Source: Selaginella moellendorffii (Eukaryota > Streptophyta > Lycopodiopsida > Selaginellales > Selaginellaceae). From it: 64,000 nt of DNA. Numbering within the stretch: position 1 is the stretch's first letter; each line of letters begins with the position of its first letter. Where the stretch lies: assembly GCF_000143415.4 (NCBI RefSeq), contig NW_003314286.1, positions 683,395-747,394 on the forward strand, written 5' to 3'. The notes under the pieces were generated by a model. It made no database searches and was not told where the DNA came from. It was given only the letters and a program-made list of their open reading frames with translations. Of the stretch, positions 1-9,648 are shown one piece after another. The translations under genes and the position numbers were made by a program.

Positions 1-433
1 GATGAAATATAACTATGTTCCATGTTTCCTCATAAAATTCACTGGAGTAAATTATATTATTAAACCAAACGAATAGCAGGCAATGAAGCCAAAGATGGAA
101 ATAGCCCTTATCCATGACAATTTCAAACTATTATACTCTGTATTCATCTTTCTACAAATTCAATCCTCAAATATTTTTCAAGCACAAACATGCATCATTA
201 ACTTATAATATAATCATGTCCCATAGAAAGTAGAAAATGAGTAGTATCAGCAAATCATATCTTATATCACGTCCAAAACTTTGATCTATAGATAATATAA
301 CAATAAAGATTAAGTGAAAGAAAATCAATATATCTTTGAGTATAATATATAAACTTGGTTAAACACCAAGTAAATTTATCATAATATTTTAAGAAAATAA
401 AAAAATAATATATAAAATAAAAATGTAGAGTAT
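1..433. other. AT-rich intergenic sequence
   Basis: Strongly AT-rich sequence with no credible ORF or RNA gene. It lies downstream of the leftward kinase gene and probably includes its 3' UTR and polyadenylation region. Confidence 0.5.
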
Positions 434-1921
434 TTATTTATTCAAATGTGTTTCCCATGTCTTTACTCTTCCTTCCAAGCTATGTAAAGGTTCCAACAGC
501 GTCACGACCTGGTCCATACCCGGTCTGAGATGTGATTCCTTCCTTAAGCACTTGAGTGCTACAGCGGCCAGCCTTCTCATCGAGTTTAGCAGCTCTGGCT
601 CGCTCCTCAGTTCCGAGTCCACCATCTCTTGTAACTTACTCTCCTCGCGCAACAGCCTGGGAATCCATCTTGTGGAGCCATCATTCCTTGCAAGCAGCCT
701 CTTCATATTCTTGCTTCCAACGAGCAGCTCTAGCAGCACCAAGCCGAAGTCGGCAACATCCCTTTTGATGCACTCGTCCCATTTAGAAGAGTCCAAGGCC
801 TGTCAAAATAAACAAGAACGAAAGCTATGGACAAAACTGACGGATTTCCTTACCTTTGGCCTATCCAAGCCCAGACCGTAGTCCGAAAGTTTGGCATTGA
901 AATCCTTGTCAATCAACACACTCGCAGGAGTAAGGTCTGTGTAAACAACCTGCGAGATCAACGTTGAAATCTGAGACGTCAATATATACCTTGCTTGCCT
1001 GAAAGTAAGCTCTCTCGTGTAAATAAGCGAGACCTCTGGCCGCACCAAGAGCGATATTTACTCTCGTCGACCAGTCAAGAGGACGTATATACTGGCTCTT
1101 CGAGAGCAGGACGTTCAGGCCTCCATAGTCACAGTGCTCGAACACCAAAAGCCTCTCCAGCTGCCGGTCTTTGTGCTGTGCAGACGCACAGAACCCGATC
1201 AGTTTGCAAACGTTGGGATTTTGCATCCGTGCAATCCATTTCACCTTGGTGATCCAAGTTTCGAGATCCTGCAAAAACTTCTGACACAAAAGCTTAAATA
1301 GGAACTTTCAAGTACCTGAATACTGTCACGGAGCCTAAACACTGCAACTTCGATCTTCCTCTTTCCAATGTGACGACCATCCCGAATGTGCATGAGGCAC
1401 TTGTACACTTTCCCAAAGACGCCTTCCCTGATGCAGCACCCGGAAGAGAATTCCTGGCAGGCCGAATAGAGCTCCTCAAATCTGAAGTACTTCAACTTCA
1501 CTCCCCATATGTCGGGTGAAACCGGCAGCGAAGAAACGTTCGTTCTTGGCACTAGAGGAGGCACCAGGCAATCATCTTCCAACTCCTTTGGTGGGGGAGG
1601 AAGTGGCAGCGGCGTTCCTTTGAATGTCCCCTTCTCAACCAGCACATACAGCGGCTCCCACTTTGGAAGTGATTCGCAGGATCTTCTCATCGTGTTCTTC
1701 CCACCACCTTCCCATGGATTTCTTCCTGCCAGCGGTATTGAAAGTGTGTGTCTGTGAAGCGGACGAGTTGACGTTGGTGCGTGGATCCATCGGAGGCCTG
1801 GAAACACGGACACCTTTTGAGAACTTCTCATCAGTTCCAAGGATTTCAGGACCAACTCTGCTTCATCCTCAGTTTTCAATGAATGCCGATTCCTGTCCTT
1901 GTGAAACCAGAAGCAGCCCAT
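434..1921 (-). CDS. Receptor-like cytoplasmic kinase, probably a pseudokinase
   Basis: Four exons are readable: 1921-1316, 1268-990, 949-854 and 799-434. Together they give about 448 aa, with introns of 40-54 bp. The protein starts MGCF, which fits N-myristoylation plus S-acylation and so a plasma-membrane RLCK. A proline-rich linker is followed by a protein kinase fold with clear landmarks (KLIGFC, ARGLAYLHE, DVADFGLVLLELLVG, RPGMDQVV). Key catalytic residues are changed: the VAxK lysine site reads VAVF, the HRD site reads YTD with the following lysine lost, and DFG reads DYG. ATP use and phosphotransfer are therefore doubtful, and a scaffold role is inferred. The 1268 acceptor was preferred over one at 1281, but both stay in frame. 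The start at 1921 is chosen because it creates the MGCF signal. Confidence 0.8.
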
Positions 1922-2223
1922 TCCTGCATCTAGGAGAATGAGGCACCATCAGAAACAGAAAGGTTGAGTACCTCACTCGTAGGAGTTTGAGAACGTGGCA
2001 CATAGCCTCGTGCACTGTGGTGGACCAGCGAGTTTACTAAAATTTCTTTCATGTTGCCTAACACGCTCTGAGAAAGAAAAAGAAAAAATCCCAAAAATCA
2101 TGCCACAGTCCGGACGGTTTCAAAATAATAGTCCTGAAATATGTTCCCCATTATTTCATCAACAGAAAAGAAAAGAATAAAAGAATAAATTCCATGCACT
2201 GGTCATGAAAATAATAGAGCGAA
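1922..2223. other. Intergenic spacer
   Basis: This 302-bp spacer separates two leftward genes. I see no coding potential. It should hold the kinase promoter and 5' UTR and the uncoupling-protein 3' UTR. Confidence 0.4.
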
Positions 2224-3705
2224 TCATTCCTTCTTTCCCAGAATCAAGCGCTTCGTCTACACAACAAGATCAGCAAATCAGCAGTTGACCAAAGAGACAT
2301 GTTGGACAGACCTGTTCTAGAGTCAAAAACATCACCACGTTCCATGAGCCCAGCCGGACAAAATTTGGAACAAATCCTTTGTAAAACGCAGTCACACCCT
2401 ACAAAACCACCACCACAGTCATGAGCTTGAAATCGAGATTGCGAGGAAACGTTACATCGTTTTGTAAAGTCTTTACAAAACAGTCGATAGTGCCCTTGTA
2501 TTTGGAAGAATCTCCCATCATCCTCGATTTCACCTACAAAAGATAAAATGAATTTCTAGTTGGAATCACTGCTACATACCACATGCTACATACCACATCC
2601 ACCGGAGATCCAACACAAACGGCAATAAATCCAGCTCCCAATCCGGACAATACGTGAGTTAAACTGTTGTCTGGAAGGCCAGCTTTTAAAAGTGACTGAA
2701 ACGAACGTTATGGAGTTGGAAGCTCGTCGAAACTGACCGACACGAACCTGTTTTACTTGATCATAGCTAGCGAGCTCGGCCGCGTTGATGATAGCGTTAC
2801 GGGCCACATTTGGACCCAGGCCAGTCCAAAGTTTTGCGAAACCTTCCTGTATGAGATGAAGAGTCCGACTTGGGATGAAAAGACAGTATGTTCGCCATAC
2901 CTGTTTCACTATTTTACCATAAGCATCCATTGCTCCGGAGTACCGCCGAGGAACTCCGGGTGCCAGTTTTCCTTCGGCCTGTAGCCGAACCTTCACAAGA
3001 TCAGTAGGATTCGCAACAGTTATGGCTAAAGCACCTGCCAAAAGAGATTAATCGTAAGCAAAGACACCAAAACCAAGGAACGAAACAGGCCAAAGTAGCA
3101 GACCTGTCGTGAGTCCCGCGGCAATTTTCTTGACCAAAGGCACGTCACCGGTGTGATCTTTTCCAACGTATAGCATTTTGACCTGCAGCAATCAGTCCAT
3201 AGCTCATTAGAGATGAAAGAAAAAGAAGGAAAAAGAAAAAAAAAAGAGAGTAGAAGAGCCTCGATCAACTTACAGGCTCATAAAGCCCAATTCGAAGACC
3301 TCCAAACAAAACCTGGCGGTGCAAGCCAGGAACGATTCCTTTCCACAGCGCTCCGGCGCCCTCTTCCTTGGCAATAGTCGTCACGGTACCCAACAATCCC
3401 CTATACTTCAATCGCGAGGCATCGGCTCCCTCGGCAGCCTTCCCCTGGAGCTGGAGCCTCACCTTAGCAGTATCGATAGGAATGGTAGTGACCTACACAA
3501 GCAAGCTACTCGTCAATCCAGCCCAAATGCATCACTCCTATCACTAAATCCCGAAATAAACGCGACCCGATCGGCAGGGAGGAAGAGGAAGGGGGGAACA
3601 AGCACTGACCTCGGCGAAGCAGGCGCTAAAGGCACTGCACGCAAAGTTCTTGGCGATGAGCGACACTGCCGACGGCTGGTGCTGGAGCTTCTGATCTGCC
3701 GCCAT
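2224..3705 (-). CDS. PUMP1: Mitochondrial uncoupling protein (plant UCP/PUMP type)
   Basis: This is an inner-membrane mitochondrial carrier that would dissipate the proton gradient in a fatty-acid-dependent way. Nine exons can be read: 3705-3610, 3492-3274, 3182-3104, 3034-2901, 2846-2748, 2695-2594, 2533-2456, 2398-2312 and 2256-2224. They give 308 aa, the usual length for plant UCPs. The three carrier repeats each show the PxDxxK/R signature ([31 protein letters not shown]). Conserved segments such as [32 protein letters not shown] (split here only by position) and [11 protein letters not shown] are present. The last exon ([10 protein letters not shown]) was preferred because it leaves a 55-bp GT-AG intron. 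Reading straight through would stop at 2270 with an atypical tail. The exon 6 donor lies in a duplicated GTATGTAGCA motif. The symbol is by family, and the exact paralogue is not resolved. Confidence 0.93.
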
Positions 3706-3982
3706 GCCTGGAGCTGGAGGCGCCACAGCCGGATCTTCGCTCCCGATCGATCCGATCGGCTATGGCGCAGCACGCATTCAGCTGAAAAAGGCGAGAGGAG
3801 CCCTCACTCCCAAGGCAAAATATATATTCCCTAGCTTCCTTTTGTCACTTAAGCAAATCAAGCCAATTAGTTTAGATTAGCGCATTATGCTTAACACCAC
3901 AAAGGAGAGAGCTTCTATACAAAATTTACATACAAAAGAAGGAGATCAACTCTTCTCCTTCCTCCTCCTTGGCTTGTTCTTG

Positions 3983-5135
3983 TCATTTCCAAAACGCGAG
4001 GCGAGAGATCTTCTGCGGCAAGCACATCAGCGGCGACGAGAAATTCGTGCTTGAGTCCATGGAGGGCGAGGAGGAGGAGGAACCCGCTGCCACCACGGAC
4101 GAGGAAGACGAAGACGACGAACTCCCCTGTGAATTCCTCCTCCAAAACTTGAGGACGTGCAAGCTCTCCTCCTCGGTGTGGCGCTGCACCACGATCCGGG
4201 ACGCGAACCCCTTGCTCTGCATTATCCGGCAGATCTCTCCCGGATTGTTGGCGGTGAGCGTGACCAGGTAGAAGCAGCCCCGGCTGGAGATGATCCCGTC
4301 CACCACGCCCAAGAGCCGGTCGATCACCACCCTGCCTCGATCACCCCCGGCCCAAGTCCCTGTGATCCCCGGAGCTCCAACTTCGTCCTCGGGTGTGGGG
4401 ACGTATGGAGGATTGAAAACCAGCAGGTCTACGCTGCCGGCCAGCCGCCTCTCGAGGCCCGAGACGAGATCGGTGCGCACGACGTCCGCCGAGACGCCGT
4501 GCGCCTTGAGCGTCTCGAGCGTCGTCTCGGTGGCGGCCTGGTTGATATCTGTGGCAACGTATTGGGACGACTCAACTTCGTCGCGCAGCATCAAAGCCAG
4601 GGAGGAAATCACGTACCCACTGCCACAGCCAATCTCCATGCACAGCTTGGGCTGGAGCTCCGCAAGGTGGGAGCGGTCGGCGAGGAGCGCGTCCACCAGC
4701 GCGAAGGAGTCGTCGCAGGGCTCGTAGACGTCGGCGTGGCGGGCGACGAGGCGGATGTCGGCAGATTTTCTTCGCGGCGAGAGGACCTGGAGGAACGAGC
4801 ACGAATCCGGTGAGACAAAGCACGTAGAAAACTCGAGCCTGACTGAAAGAAAGAGAAGACAATGCAAGACTCTAGATGCTCGCTCGGGAAAATGCGAAGG
4901 AAAGAAATCGTTTGAGAAGGAGAAGGAATGCCAGAGATCCAAAGGGAAAGAGCTCACAAGAAAATGCGAAAAACAACCAAACTGGAGGGGAAAGAATTAC
5001 GTTGTTAGCGCTGTAGGTGTGGCGGAGCTGCTCGCGTAGCGACGGCGCCACACTGTCCATGCTCAGGACGCAATCCATGCTCCGCTTGTGAAAGAGCTGC
5101 TTGCGCGAGGTCGAAACCTCAGCTGCTGCTGGCAT
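3983..5135 (-). CDS. HEMK2: HEMK2/N6AMT1-like class I methyltransferase
   Basis: Two exons, 5135-5001 and 4786-3983, would give about 312 aa. The second exon carries the complete Rossmann methyltransferase: VYEPCDDSFALVDAL at the start, the SAM-binding EIGCGSGYVI, ATDIN, and the catalytic NPPYVPTPEDEVG motif that recognises a glutamine or other planar amide. By family it methylates the GGQ glutamine of translation release factor 1, working with a Trm112-type partner. A serine-rich tail after the usual C-terminus is unusual. The first exon (starting MPAAAEVSTSRKQ) is not conserved in the family and may be an organelle leader or mis-assigned. The 214-bp intron is long for this window, so an exon may be missing there. 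Confidence 0.82.
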
Positions 5136-5429
5136 CAATCAGAGATTCGTCAAACGCACGCGGCAGAGCCAAAATCTCACCCATGATTGATTTCTTCACG
5201 CGACGCGCCCGGGGAGAAAAGATCCACAAATCAATCGCTCGCTCGCTCTCGCTAGCTCTCGCTAAGACCTAAGAGCAGAGCCCTAAAATCGTAAAACCGG
5301 GGATAAGGAGGAATCGTGCTCCTCGTTGCGGCAGATGTTCGCCTGTGCCGAGGCGATCCGAGATCGTCTTTCAGGGAAGAAGCTTCCTCGAAAAAGACCT
5401 TTTGAAAAGGGCAAAACGAACAAAGGAAT
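5136..5429. promoter_or_regulatory. Spacer between HEMK2-like and kinase-Sel1 genes
   Basis: Both flanking genes point left, so this holds the HEMK2-like promoter and 5' UTR and the 3' UTR of the next gene. A short pyrimidine-purine stretch with repeated GCTCGCTCG/GCTAGCTCTCGC units lies near 5240-5265. No ORF is supported. Confidence 0.3.
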
Positions 5430-7910
5430 CTAGGGCTCCTCAAAACATTTTTTAGGGTTCTTCGCTCGCAGAAGCTCCAAATTCGCGGGCTCTTCCAGCC
5501 ACATTCCTCCGGCATCGCTTCTCAGGCACTCCGCCAGCAGCAGCTCATCGCCGTAGGCCATCCCGGGCAAGAGCAAGCAAGCGACGAGCCCAGATCTCAC
5601 GGCCTGGTAGACTGCAAATTTGCTGCCGCCGCTCTCGCGCTGGATCATCGCCCACAGGCACTCGACGATCGCGCCTGCGAGATCATCCTCGCCCGGATCG
5701 CCACGATCCACACCCGCGCGCGCACTGCTCCTCCTCGCGAGCAGCCGCGTGAGCTGCTGGACGCCGTCGACGAAAACGATCCTCTGGAGCAGCCCCGGCT
5801 CCATGGCCAGGTTCTGGATCAACTTCACGAGGTTGTACCGCGCGGCCTCTCCCTGATCTTCGCGCGACAGTAGCTCCACCACCACCTTTAGATTCCGGCT
5901 GTGAGGCCCCGCGACTAGCATCCTCCCCTCTCTCGAGCAGCAGGAGATTTGGACGAGACGATTACTCGCCCAGGCCGCGTCCTCCATCGCCCCGGCGGTG
6001 ATAGTTTCCATCAGCTCCTGGATCGCGGCGATAAGATTTCCTCCCTCGTCCTGGCGCTCGAGCGCCACCTTCAAATTCTCGCTAGCTTCACTGTCGCTGC
6101 GATCGATGAGGCCGAAGCTATAGCATCGCCCGAGCTCCACAATCGCGCTCGTGTAGTCCTTGGCGGCCGATTCTCGGTAGAGACACATCGCTTGCACGGC
6201 ATTGGCTTGGATCCCTCCTGCTCCTCCACGCTCGTAGATCATTCCCAGCCGCCACAGCGCCTCTGGATCGCCCAACAACGCCGCCATCCTGTACCACGTC
6301 CGGGCCTCCAAGAACTTGTGCTCGCTTCCTCTCCAGTCCGCCATGAGATCGCCCATCCCGACCTGGATCTTGATCTTCGTGGCTTCGGAAAGAGCGCTAG
6401 AGTCTTGGATCCATTCCCTAAGAGCTCCGAGTGGAATCGTCCGCTGTTCCACCGCATTGCGCAGCAGCCAATTCTCTCCCAAGTAGTAGACCAGCGCCTC
6501 TAGCTCGTCGGCAGAGAGATCGGCAAGGAAAGATCCGCCAGTGTTCTTGGTGATCCTGCTTCGCGTCTCGAGGCCCCGGATCATCCCCAGAAAGTCGCAA
6601 ATCTCCGAGAACTCGGGGCGCATTCGATCCTCTTCATGGCGGCACCTAGAGAGAAATTCGGCAATGTAGTCTGGAATTCCGCCTAGTCCATCGTCGCCAC
6701 CCAAGATCTCGTAGCATACCATTGCGAAGTCGCGAACGTCGGCTTCCCTGGAGTACAAACTTCCACCGTTCTGATCGAAAACCATCCTCTTTGCCGAGCC
6801 TGTTCTTGAGGAAGTTCTTGCGATCCTCGAGAGGATCTTCGCGAGCCCGAAATCCGAGAGCTTGACGATGAAATCTCCAGTGCTGGAGAAGCTCACGAGA
6901 GCGTTCCTCGTCTTGAGGTTCGTGTGAATGATCCTGAGATCGTGCAAGCACCTCATCCCCCGGGCGATCTGGAGCATAATATCCAGCGATTGATCCAGGG
7001 AGAAGGGCCCCGGCTGTGAATCCTCACCTCGAGCTCGACCCCTCGCCTTCCCCGCGATCACGGCCGAGAGATTTGTGCTCATCAGCTCCATCACCAGCGA
7101 GCAGCCCTGGTCTCCCCGCGGCGCGATCCCCAGGACGCGCACCAGATTGGGATGGATTGCGTGGAAGAGCGGCGCAGCATTGCTTCCCAGATCGACCGGC
7201 AGCACCTTCTCCGCGAAGCTCTGCCGCAGCCATCGTGTTTGATAAACCCTAATGCCCTGACTATGGCCGATGGTTTTCCCGCGCTGGAGCTCCGCGGAAT
7301 TGATCCTGTATGCTCCGGCCATCTCGCGCGGATCGAGCCGAGGGATGAGCGTTAGCGCCATCTGATGGAGCTGCTTGTTCTTCTCTCGATCTATCGTCTT
7401 GCACAAGACCTTGGATTTCTGGAGGATTTCTAGCCGATCGCGCCGCGACAGCTCCTCCAGCGATGATGCTCGCAGGCTGCCCAGAGTCTCCTCCATGTAA
7501 CCAAGAAGGACCCCCTCGTCGGGTAGGATGCGAGTGAGCGCCAGGGATTTGCACAGATCTTCCACCGCGACTTCGAATTCCTGCTGGTTTTCTTCCTTGA
7601 GCAGGGCCTTCTCCAGCCACTGCGCCCTGGATCTGCCGCAGGAGGAGACGAGGTCGAGGCACTTGATCACGGCTGCCTTGACGATGCTTTGGAATCCTCC
7701 ATAGCTCTGTTCTTCCACGAACCCTTCCACGAAACGAGCGAGGAATTTGCACTGCCATATCGCGATCTCCGAATTCTCGGCCGCAGACGCTATCCGCTCT
7801 ACCAGATCCGCCAGCGGCCGCTGCTGATCGATTGAAAAATCTTGCGAATCCGCGGCATCGAAGCAGCTGCTACTGCTAGAAGAGATATCTCTCCTGGAAT
7901 CCAAAGACAT
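5430..7910 (-). CDS. Kinase-like protein with Sel1 repeats, catalytic Asp replaced by Asn
   Basis: A single 826-aa open frame begins at ATG 7910. Residues about 30-190 look all-helical and match no family I recognise. Residues about 205-445 form a kinase fold: AEKVLP supplies the beta-3 lysine, GMRCLHDLRIIH precedes the catalytic loop, and SDFGLA is intact. The catalytic loop reads HTNLKTRN, so the HRD aspartate (about residue 331) is asparagine, and no clear APE motif is seen. Residues about 530-610 hold Sel1-type helical repeats (WYRMAALLGDPEALWRLGMIYE, AMCLYRESAAKDYTSAIVELG). The C-terminus is helical and ARM-like. Likely a pseudokinase scaffold. The layout of helical N-terminus plus pseudokinase loosely recalls plant MLKL proteins, but this is only an analogy. 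The lack of introns contrasts with most neighbours. Confidence 0.85.
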   Translation of the reverse strand: MSLDSRRDISSSSSSCFDAADSQDFSIDQQRPLADLVERIASAAENSEIAIWQCKFLARFVEGFVEEQSYGGFQSIVKAAVIKCLDLVSSCGRSRAQWLEKALLKEENQQEFEVAVEDLCKSLALTRILPDEGVLLGYMEETLGSLRASSLEELSRRDRLEILQKSKVLCKTIDREKNKQLHQMALTLIPRLDPREMAGAYRINSAELQRGKTIGHSQGIRVYQTRWLRQSFAEKVLPVDLGSNAAPLFHAIHPNLVRVLGIAPRGDQGCSLVMELMSTNLSAVIAGKARGRARGEDSQPGPFSLDQSLDIMLQIARGMRCLHDLRIIHTNLKTRNALVSFSSTGDFIVKLSDFGLAKILSRIARTSSRTGSAKRMVFDQNGGSLYSREADVRDFAMVCYEILGGDDGLGGIPDYIAEFLSRCRHEEDRMRPEFSEICDFLGMIRGLETRSRITKNTGGSFLADLSADELEALVYYLGENWLLRNAVEQRTIPLGALREWIQDSSALSEATKIKIQVGMGDLMADWRGSEHKFLEARTWYRMAALLGDPEALWRLGMIYERGGAGGIQANAVQAMCLYRESAAKDYTSAIVELGRCYSFGLIDRSDSEASENLKVALERQDEGGNLIAAIQELMETITAGAMEDAAWASNRLVQISCCSREGRMLVAGPHSRNLKVVVELLSREDQGEAARYNLVKLIQNLAMEPGLLQRIVFVDGVQQLTRLLARRSSARAGVDRGDPGEDDLAGAIVECLWAMIQRESGGSKFAVYQAVRSGLVACLLLPGMAYGDELLLAECLRSDAGGMWLEEPANLELLRAKNPKKCFEEP

Positions 7911-8010
7911 GGCGGAGAAAACTCCTCACCTTCGAAAGTCGCGATAGACCTCAAAGAATCCCTGTTGAGGCGGCGGACTGTGCCCCTCATCCATCGATCC
8001 GGCGCGTGGA
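7911..8010. promoter_or_regulatory. Short divergent promoter region
   Basis: Only 100 bp separate the start codons of the leftward kinase-Sel1 gene and the rightward PPR gene. Both 5' UTRs and core promoters must be packed here or overlap the opposite coding regions. No TATA box is obvious. Confidence 0.45.
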
Positions 8011-9624
8011 ATGCCGGCGGTCTTGGAGCTTTCCCTGGACGCATCCGAGAGAGAGCTCGCCGATCGCCTCAGAAGCGCCAAGAACACCGCGCAATGTCAG
8101 CTCCTCCATGCCCAGATCCTCGCGAGCCGGCGCCACCGTGACAGCCTCTTCCTCGCGAATGCGCTCATCCAGATCTACGGCAGATGCAACGAGGCCGGAA
8201 AATCAAAGCGCGTCTTCGATGGAATGGAACGCCATTGCTTCCTCACCTGGAAGCTCCTCCTCCAGGCATATGCCCTAAAGGGGCATCTGGACGATGCCAA
8301 GCGAACATTCGAAGCCATGCCCGAGAGAGATGCCGTGTGCCACAACATCATGATCACGGCCTATGGAAGAGCCGGCCAGCTGGAGCACGCCAAGCGTATG
8401 TTTGACACGTCGGTGGAGTGGAGCATCGTGACGTGGAATGCCCTGCTGGCAGCATATACCGAGAACCGGCATTTTGACCAGGCGGTGGAAATATACCGGA
8501 TTATGCCCGCCGTGAGCATCGTCTCCGCGAACACGATGATGCATGGCTATGCCCTAGAGGGCCGGATCGAGGACGCTGCCGCGATCTTTGATCGAATGCC
8601 GGAGATCAGCATGGTTTCGTGGACGGAGCTCCTCGCACTCCATGCCCAGAGGGGGAATTTGCCGCGGGCGAGGAAGATCTTTGCACAGGTGCCCGAGTTG
8701 AATGTAGTGATGGCCACTGCGATGATCCAGGCGTGCGCGCAAAGCGGGGAATTGCGGCGAGCAGTGGCGATCTTTGAGAGGATGGGCGAGAGGAATCTTG
8801 TGGCGTGGACGGCGATGGTGTGCGCATTCGTCCAGGGCGGGGATTTGGCGTCGGCGAAAGCGCTGTTCGATTCAATGCCGGAGCACGACACCGCCTCGTG
8901 CAATGCAATGCTCCAGGCGCTAGTTTCCTTGGGATTTCTCGAGGAATGCAAGGGAATGTTTGATTCCATGGTCGATCGAAACGAAATCTCGTGGGCAGTG
9001 ATGCTCGAGGCGTATGCCCAGACAGGGGATCTCCAGCAGGCGAAGCAGCTCTTCGATTCCATGCCCGATCAAACGCTAGTGGCACGGACCGCGATAATGG
9101 GTCTCTTTGCAGAGAAGGGACACTTGCGTCTGGCGAAGAAGATCTTTGACACGATGTTCTTGCGGGACACGATCGCTTGGAATGCTATGGTAGCTGCAAA
9201 TGCCCGGAGCGGGCATGCTACCGCATCGCTGGATCTCTTCCACCGCATGGCCGTAGAGGGCTATAACCGCGAGGAGCTCGCGTTCGTCAGCGTTCTTGCG
9301 TCGTGCGCGCAAATGGGCGCGCTGGAGCGCGCGCGGGGCTACTTTGTGTCGATGGAATTCGACCACGGGCAAGCGCCTGAGCTGGAGCACTACTCGTGCA
9401 TTGTGGATGTGCTCGCGAGGCTGGGCTACCTCCGCCAGGCGCGAGAGCTCCTCTCCACCATGCCCTTCGTGCCCAACGATTCGAGTTACAAGGCGGTGCT
9501 CAGCGCTTGCCGGATCCAACATAACGTCCGCCACGCGTCTGGGATCCTGCGCGAGTGCCACACCAACCACTGGGACACGGCGGCGCCGCTAGTCCTCTTC
9601 TCCAACGCCGCCAGGAGCCACTAA
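8011..9624 (+). CDS. Pentatricopeptide repeat protein, S-repeat rich
   Basis: An intronless 537-aa protein made almost wholly of ~31-aa PPR units. The recurring pattern (AxxxFDxMPExxxVSWxxLLxAY) marks S-type repeats of the PLS class, and about 14 can be counted. The N-terminus (LLHAQILASR...LFLANALIQIYGRC) is typical of land-plant PLS proteins. The C-terminus runs through an E-like region (HYSCIVDVLARLGYLRQARE, then SACRIQHNVRHASG) and stops without a DYW deaminase domain. By family it would bind organelle RNA, and if it takes part in C-to-U editing it would need a DYW domain in trans. No clear targeting peptide is visible, so the organelle is unknown. The stop lies only 24 bp from the stop of the convergent TrpB2 gene. 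Confidence 0.92.
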   Translation: MPAVLELSLDASERELADRLRSAKNTAQCQLLHAQILASRRHRDSLFLANALIQIYGRCNEAGKSKRVFDGMERHCFLTWKLLLQAYALKGHLDDAKRTFEAMPERDAVCHNIMITAYGRAGQLEHAKRMFDTSVEWSIVTWNALLAAYTENRHFDQAVEIYRIMPAVSIVSANTMMHGYALEGRIEDAAAIFDRMPEISMVSWTELLALHAQRGNLPRARKIFAQVPELNVVMATAMIQACAQSGELRRAVAIFERMGERNLVAWTAMVCAFVQGGDLASAKALFDSMPEHDTASCNAMLQALVSLGFLEECKGMFDSMVDRNEISWAVMLEAYAQTGDLQQAKQLFDSMPDQTLVARTAIMGLFAEKGHLRLAKKIFDTMFLRDTIAWNAMVAANARSGHATASLDLFHRMAVEGYNREELAFVSVLASCAQMGALERARGYFVSMEFDHGQAPELEHYSCIVDVLARLGYLRQARELLSTMPFVPNDSSYKAVLSACRIQHNVRHASGILRECHTNHWDTAAPLVLFSNAARSH

Positions 9625-9648
9625 CCGATCCATTGCCAAGCTTCTTGT

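Noticed and set aside
4157..4813. 218-aa plus-strand ORF
   Set aside because: Antisense shadow of the HEMK2-like methyltransferase; GC-rich codons open the opposite frame.
8547..9570. Minus-strand ORFs of 159-171 aa
   Set aside because: Antisense shadows of the PPR gene.
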